From Alphaproteobacteria bacterium MarineAlpha3_Bin3 (GTDB lineage Bacteria > Pseudomonadota > Alphaproteobacteria > Rhodospirillales > Casp-alpha2), in contig PTLK01000048.1 of assembly GCA_002938075.1 (NCBI GenBank), positions 1 to 10,429 on the forward strand: a stretch of 10,429 bases of DNA. The letters are read 5' to 3'. The notes beneath the pieces were generated by a model. That model did not search any database. It was not told the DNA's origin and saw only the letters and a list, made by a program, of their open reading frames with translations. Below, in pieces: positions 5,880 through 10,429 of the stretch. Each line of letters starts with the position of its first letter. Position 1 is the stretch's first letter. The position numbers and the translations under genes are program-made.

Positions 5880-6471
5880 CGACGAGTTTCCTGAACGCAT
5901 CGGCGCGGTGGCTGATCCGGTGTTTTTCCGCCGGGTCCATTTCGCCGAAGGTGAGGTCATGGCCGTCGGCGACGAACACCGGGTCGTACCCGAAACCCTC
6001 GGTCCCCCGGGGCGGCCACACCAGGGTCCCGTGGACGGCGCCGTCGAAAGCCTCCAAATTGCCATCGGGCCAGCAAAGCGCCAAGGCGCAGGCAAAATGG
6101 GCGCGGCGGTCATTCTTGCCTTGAAGTTCGTCTTCGACTTTTTGCATCGCCGCCCGGAAGTCCTTGTCCGGCCCGGCCCAGCGCGCCGAATGAATGCCGG
6201 GCTCCCCCGCCAACGCCGCAACCACGAGCCCGGAATCGTCGGCCAGCGCCAGTTGGCCCGAGGCTTCGGCCGCGGCCCGGGCCTTCAGTTCCGCATTGGC
6301 GGCAAACGTGGTCCCGGTCTCAATGGGCTCGGCCAGGCCCAGGTCGGCCGCCGACGTCACCTCGGTCCCGAAGGGTTGCAGAAGATCGGCGATTTCCCTC
6401 ACCTTGCCCGGGTTATGGCTGGCGATGACCAGCGGGCCGCCCTCGAAACGGCGATGGCTGGGGGCGTTCAT
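5863..6471 (-). CDS. rdgB: RdgB/HAM1-type dITP/XTP pyrophosphatase
   Basis: This enzyme hydrolyses non-canonical purine triphosphates (ITP, dITP, XTP) to monophosphate and pyrophosphate, keeping deaminated bases out of DNA and RNA. The 202 residues match the usual family length. Motifs are IASHNPGKVREI (16-27; the S-x-N-x-x-K nucleotide motif), ETGTTFAANA (51-60), ADDSGL (77-82; Asp79 is the probable catalytic/metal residue), GIHSARWAG (92-100), GFGYDPVF (159-166) and the substrate-specificity end SHRADAF (187-193). ATG at 6469-6471 follows the rph stop by nine bases with no clear ribosome site, so reinitiation after rph is likely. Its last 17 bases carry the start of hemW in another frame. 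Confidence 0.95.
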   Translation of the reverse strand: MNAPSHRRFEGGPLVIASHNPGKVREIADLLQPFGTEVTSAADLGLAEPIETGTTFAANAELKARAAAEASGQLALADDSGLVVAALAGEPGIHSARWAGPDKDFRAAMQKVEDELQGKNDRRAHFACALALCWPDGNLEAFDGAVHGTLVWPPRGTEGFGYDPVFVADGHDLTFGEMDPAEKHRISHRADAFRKLVDACFE

Positions 6472-6480
6472 GGGCGACGG

Positions 6481-7218
6481 TTATTTTTTGCCCAGGGCTT
6501 TTTTCTGCAACGCTACCAACTCGCCGACGCCCTTGCCGGCGAGCGTCAACATGGCCAGGAACGCCTTCTCGGAAAACGGCCCGGTTTCCGCCGTGCCCTG
6601 GACTTCGACGATGTCGCCGGACCCGGTGAGGACGAAATTGGCGTCGGCGTCGGCCGAGGAGTCTTCTTCGTAATCCAGGTCGAGAATCGGATGGCCTTGG
6701 TAAAGGCCGCAGGAAACGGCGGCGACGTGGTCGTTCAGGGGAACGGCGGCAAGGACACCGAGCCCGACGCACTTCTCGAATGCCCTGCTCAGCGCCACGT
6801 AGGCGCCGGTGATGGCCGCCGTGCGGGTGCCGCCGTCGGCCTGGATGACGTCGCAATCGAGCTTGATTGACATTTCACCCATGGCGTCTAAGTCGGTGAC
6901 GGCGCGGAGGCTGCGGCCGATTAGGCGCTGGATTTCATGGCTGCGGCCCGATTGGCCACCCTGGCGGGCCTCGCGACCGGTGCGGGTGTTGGTGGCCCGG
7001 GGCAGCATGCCGTATTCGGCCGTCACCCAGCCGTGGCCGGAATTCCGCAGCCACGACGGAATCCGTTCCTCTACGGTGGCGGTGATGAATACCCGGGTGT
7101 CGCCGAAACCGGCGATACACGACCCTTCGGCGTGCTTGGCGAAATCGGGTTCAAGGGTAACCGCGCGCATCTCGTCCAGGGCCCGGCCCGAAGGGCGTTT
7201 CGTGGAATTGTTCTTCAT
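6481..7218 (-). CDS. rph: Ribonuclease PH
   Basis: RNase PH is a phosphate-dependent 3'-5' exonuclease that trims tRNA precursors; it works as a hexameric ring. The 245-residue protein is complete. Markers are RPSGRALDEMR (8-18), GHGWVTAEYGMLPRATNTR (61-79), GRSHEIQRLIGRSLRAV (91-107), and DCDVIQADGGTRTAAITGAY (121-140), which holds the phosphate and catalytic region. LDLDYEEDSSADADANFV and EVQGTAE follow in the second half. I chose ATG at 7216-7218, seven bases after AGGA; an adjacent in-frame GTG at 7219-7221 is only four bases from it. It heads a minus-strand unit with rdgB and hemW and diverges from hrcA across 123 bases. Confidence 0.96.
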   Translation of the reverse strand: MKNNSTKRPSGRALDEMRAVTLEPDFAKHAEGSCIAGFGDTRVFITATVEERIPSWLRNSGHGWVTAEYGMLPRATNTRTGREARQGGQSGRSHEIQRLIGRSLRAVTDLDAMGEMSIKLDCDVIQADGGTRTAAITGAYVALSRAFEKCVGLGVLAAVPLNDHVAAVSCGLYQGHPILDLDYEEDSSADADANFVLTGSGDIVEVQGTAETGPFSEKAFLAMLTLAGKGVGELVALQKKALGKK

Positions 7219-7279
7219 CACCGATTCCTACTCCGGCGGCCCGGCAAGGTAAAGAATTCGCTGTTTTTTGGCAGCCCCG

Positions 7280-7308
7280 TTGACGCTGGCCCCCGGCGCA
7301 CCTAAATT
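7280..7308 (+). promoter_or_regulatory. Probable sigma70-type promoter of hrcA
   Basis: TTGACG (7280-7285; five of six to TTGACA) and TAAATT (7303-7308; four of six to TATAAT) are separated by exactly 17 bases. Transcription would begin near 7315, about 27 bases before the hrcA ATG, with GGGA (7333-7336) as the ribosome site. The rest of the 123-base divergent region must also hold the rph promoter on the other strand, for which I see no good match. No CIRCE inverted repeat (TTAGCACTC/GAGTGCTAA) is visible, so HrcA autoregulation through a standard operator is not supported here. Confidence 0.55.
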
Positions 7309-7341
7309 CCCCTGACTTCCGGCTTTAAACGCGGGATATAC

Positions 7342-8397
7342 ATGATTACCGAGCTCAACGACCGCTCTCGCGAGATTTTGCGCCATATCGTCGATAGTTA
7401 CGTCGAATCGGGCGAGCCCATCGGGTCGCGGACGCTGTCCAAGCGTCTCAACCTCGACCTGTCGCCGGCCACCATCCGCAACGTCATGGCGGACCTGGAG
7501 GACGCCGGGTTGTTGTACTCGCCCCACACGTCGGCCGGGCGGCTGCCGACGGATGCGGGGCTCCGGCTGTTCGTCGACGGCATCCTCGAAATCGGCAACC
7601 TGACCGAAGAAGAACGCCAGAACATCGACATTCAATGCGCCGGGTCGCCCAACAGCCTGGAAGGCCTGCTGGAGGATGCAATATCGGCGCTTTCGGGCCT
7701 TTCGCGATGCGCCAGCCTGGTGTTGGCGCCGAAGACCAGGAGCCCGCTGCGTCACATCGAATTCGTCAACCTTTCCCCGGGCCGGGCGCTGGTGGTGCTG
7801 GTCACCGAAAACGGCATCGTCGAGAACAGGGTCATCCAGACGCCCCGGGGCATGCCCCCGTCGGGCCTGGTGGAAGCGACCAATTACCTGAGCGCGCGGC
7901 TGGTCGGGCGCACCCTCTCGGAAGCCTACGAAGAGATCATCGCCGAACTGGACAGCCACCGCGCCGAACTGGACGAATTGACGACCCGGGTGGTCGAAAG
8001 CGGGCTCGCCATATGGGCCGGTGATGGGGCCGGCGGCGGCCAGCAAGGATCATTGATCGTCCGCGGCCAGGCGCACCTTCTCGAAGACGTGACCGCGGTT
8101 GCCGACCTGGAGAAAATCCGCGCCCTTTTCACGGCCCTCGAAACCAAGGAGGAAATGCTGAAGCTGTTGTCCCTGACCGACACCGCCGAAGGGGTGCAGA
8201 TCTTCATCGGCGCCGACAACACGCTGTTCAACCTGGCCGGCTGTTCGATGATCGTCGGCCCCTACAACAACGCCGAGGAAGCCATCATCGGCGCCATCGG
8301 CGTTATCGGTCCGACGCGGATGAATTATGCCCACATCATTCCGATGGTAGACTATACCTCGAAACTGATTAGCCGCCTTCTGGGCCAACAAAGCTGA
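7342..8397 (+). CDS. hrcA: Heat-inducible transcription repressor HrcA
   Basis: HrcA represses chaperone genes by binding CIRCE operators and depends on GroEL for activity. The 351-residue protein has normal length. The N-terminal winged helix is clear: LNDRSREILRHIVDSYVESG (5-24), then PIGSRTLSKRL (26-36), the recognition helix SPATIRNVMADLEDAG (41-56), and the wing and linker HTSAGRLPTDAG (62-73). The central GAF-like and C-terminal regions carry LEDAISALSGLS and the closing motif GPTRMNYAHIIPMVDY near 325-340. ATG at 7342 has GGGA five bases upstream. It precedes grpE by seven bases, forming the common hrcA-grpE pair. Targets in alphaproteobacteria are usually groESL, which lies outside this window. 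Confidence 0.97.
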   Translation: MITELNDRSREILRHIVDSYVESGEPIGSRTLSKRLNLDLSPATIRNVMADLEDAGLLYSPHTSAGRLPTDAGLRLFVDGILEIGNLTEEERQNIDIQCAGSPNSLEGLLEDAISALSGLSRCASLVLAPKTRSPLRHIEFVNLSPGRALVVLVTENGIVENRVIQTPRGMPPSGLVEATNYLSARLVGRTLSEAYEEIIAELDSHRAELDELTTRVVESGLAIWAGDGAGGGQQGSLIVRGQAHLLEDVTAVADLEKIRALFTALETKEEMLKLLSLTDTAEGVQIFIGADNTLFNLAGCSMIVGPYNNAEEAIIGAIGVIGPTRMNYAHIIPMVDYTSKLISRLLGQQS

Positions 8398-8404
8398 ACC
8401 AGAC

Positions 8405-9157
8405 ATGACCGAAGACGAAAAAAACCAGACCGAAGCCGAGGTCGCCGAGGACGCCGAAAACGAAGACACCCCGCCCGATTCCGAGGCCCCTGAAGAAACG
8501 GCGGCCGAAGAAGGCGAGGAAACCGAAACCGGGGCCGAGGAGACGGGTGAGGAAGCGGTCGAGGAGTTAACCCCTGAACAGCAGGTGGAAGAGCTCAACG
8601 ACAAGCTGCTGCGCGCCCTGGCCGAGGCCGAAAACGTCCGCCGCCGGGCCGAGCGCGAAAAGTTGAACGCCGCCAAGTACGCCATTACCAATTTCGCCCG
8701 CGAGGTGCTCGGCGTCGCCGACAACATGAAGCGCGCCATGGCCAGCGTCGATTCGGAAGCTCGCAAAAAGGATCCGGCCCTGGAACAACTCATGGTCGGC
8801 CTGGAAATGACCGAACGCGAGATGCTAAGCACGTTTGAGCGTTTCGGCATCAAGCCGATCGAGGCTATGGGCGAAAAATTCGACCACAACCTGCACGAAG
8901 CGATGTTCGAACTCGACGACACCTCGAAACCCGCCGGCACCGTGATGCAAGTGGTCGAGGCCGGCTACGTGCTTAACGACCGGCTGTTGCGCCCGGCCAA
9001 GGTCGGCGTTTCCAAGGGCGGGCCAAAGGAACCCGATGCCACCAGGGCCGCCGAGGGCGCCACCCCGGCTCCGATTGACCCGGCGCTCAAGGACGGCCAG
9101 GGCGCGTACGAGGACAAAGGCAAGGAGCCGGGTGCTCAGTTGGACGAGGAACTTTAG
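8405..9157 (+). CDS. grpE: GrpE, nucleotide exchange factor of DnaK
   Basis: GrpE releases ADP from DnaK and so drives the chaperone cycle; it is a dimer with a long helix pair and acts as a thermosensor. At 250 residues it is longer than the roughly 200 usual. Residues 1-55 are very rich in Glu, with Asp, Ala and Thr, and are probably disordered. The long coiled-coil helix covers about 56-115 (PEQQVEELNDKLLRALAEAE, then NVRRRAEREK). The conserved four-helix and beta-wing part includes FDHNLHEAMFE (159-169) and GYVLNDRLLRPAKVGVS (187-203). A tail of about 47 residues rich in Pro, Gly, Asp and Glu follows (204-250). No clear ribosome site precedes ATG at 8405, so coupling to hrcA (seven-base gap) is likely. 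Confidence 0.96.
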   Translation: MTEDEKNQTEAEVAEDAENEDTPPDSEAPEETAAEEGEETETGAEETGEEAVEELTPEQQVEELNDKLLRALAEAENVRRRAEREKLNAAKYAITNFAREVLGVADNMKRAMASVDSEARKKDPALEQLMVGLEMTEREMLSTFERFGIKPIEAMGEKFDHNLHEAMFELDDTSKPAGTVMQVVEAGYVLNDRLLRPAKVGVSKGGPKEPDATRAAEGATPAPIDPALKDGQGAYEDKGKEPGAQLDEEL

Positions 9158-9158
9158 G

Positions 9159-9200
9159 TTTTTTCCACCAGGCTCCAGAAAACCGTTTTTATGGAAAAAA
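9159..9200. other. Perfect 9-base inverted repeat after grpE
   Basis: TTTTTTCCA (9159-9167) and TGGAAAAAA (9192-9200) are exact complements 24 bases apart, starting one base past the grpE stop. In RNA this would be a weak, mostly A-U stem. It is not a standard intrinsic terminator because the T-run precedes the stem's loop rather than following the stem. It may be a protein-binding dyad upstream of dnaK or an mRNA 3' structure. Confidence 0.45.
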
Positions 9201-9211
9201 TACAGACACGG

Positions 9212-9240
9212 TTGCGGACCCCCATTTCGCCACATATATA
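9212..9240 (+). promoter_or_regulatory. Candidate dnaK promoter
   Basis: TTGCGG (9212-9217) and TATATA (9235-9240) are 17 bases apart, giving a sigma70- or alphaproteobacterial RpoH-like layout. Within it, CCCCATTT (9220-9227) equals the E. coli sigma32 -10 consensus CCCCATNT, but no CTTGAA-like -35 sits at the right distance upstream of it. The -35 match of the first pair is only three of six. A start near 9247 would leave an untranslated leader of about 100 bases that begins with the hairpin at 9251-9267. Confidence 0.35.
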
Positions 9241-9250
9241 TCCCCGGAAC

Positions 9251-9270
9251 ACCCGCTTAAGGCGGGTTTT
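9251..9270 (+). terminator. Probable intrinsic terminator of hrcA-grpE
   Basis: ACCCGC (9251-9256) pairs perfectly with GCGGGT (9262-9267) around TTAAG, and TTTT (9267-9270) follows at once, then AAAT. The short GC stem plus T-run fits a rho-independent terminator about 95 bases past the grpE stop. The T-run is short, so termination may be partial, leaving some read-through from grpE into dnaK. It also lies just past the candidate dnaK promoter, so it could instead cap the dnaK leader. Confidence 0.6.
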
Positions 9271-9315
9271 AAATGATTATTCTAGGGGCTTCGATCGCGG
9301 TGCTGAAAAAGGCCG

Positions 9316-9342
9316 CCTCTTAAGCCGCCGAAAATAAAGAGG
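9316..9342 (+). promoter_or_regulatory. dnaK ribosome site and a hairpin that would sequester it
   Basis: The dnaK ribosome binding site AGAGGA (9338-9343) lies four bases before the ATG. AAGAGG (9337-9342) is the exact complement of CCTCTT (9316-9321), giving a six-base-pair stem with a 15-base loop (9322-9336) that covers nearly the whole ribosome site. A stem of this modest strength could melt on heating, as RNA thermometers do. The complementarity is directly visible; regulation is inference. A competing GGC/GCC pairing (9311-9313 with 9324-9326) also exists. Confidence 0.4.
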
Positions 9343-9347
9343 ATGAA

Positions 9348-10429
<1,082 letters not shown>

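Noticed and set aside
5880..6221. Upstream extension of hemW by 114 codons
   Set aside because: That stretch is the coding sequence of rdgB in another frame. HemW normally starts shortly before the CxxxCxxC region, and ATG at 5877-5879 has its own ribosome site.
7228..8940. Long minus-strand open frames opposite hrcA and grpE (7228-8046 and 8050-8940)
   Set aside because: They mirror codon bias of the plus-strand genes, have low-complexity composition and no recognisable motif; hrcA and grpE are certain.

Overview
The window reads as ordinary chromosomal housekeeping DNA from a high-GC alphaproteobacterium. Gene content and protein style suggest the Rhodospirillales or a close relative, but this is inferred from protein character and gene order, not from a marker gene. 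I see no phage, insertion sequence, CRISPR array, rRNA or tRNA, and no sign of a novel accessory system. All ten complete protein genes and both partial ones belong to recognisable families. The interest lies in non-coding structure and in gene boundaries.

Left block, minus strand (1-2968): rsmI and yraN overlap by ATGA. After a 205-base gap rich in hairpins come a dolP-like two-BON lipoprotein, a SirB1-family protein (overlap TTGA) and the first 25 codons of gshB. RsmI methylates 16S rRNA, YraN has a nuclease-like fold, the BON lipoprotein serves the outer envelope, and GshB makes glutathione. Diverging from rsmI is an LpoA/LppC-type lipoprotein gene (3097-4689, plus strand), so the neighbourhood resembles the enterobacterial rsmI-lpoA-yraN-(diaA)-dolP cluster.

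Middle block, minus strand (4686-7218): rph, rdgB and hemW are tightly packed, giving tRNA 3' maturation, nucleotide-pool cleaning and heme-related radical SAM activity. hemW converges on the LppC gene and their stop codons overlap.

Right block, plus strand (7342-10429): hrcA, grpE and the first 360 codons of dnaK form the heat-shock block, diverging from rph. A good sigma70-type promoter precedes hrcA. The 190-base grpE-dnaK gap holds a probable intrinsic terminator, an inverted repeat, a possible dnaK promoter and a hairpin that would bury the dnaK ribosome binding site. No CIRCE operator is visible in front of either hrcA or dnaK.
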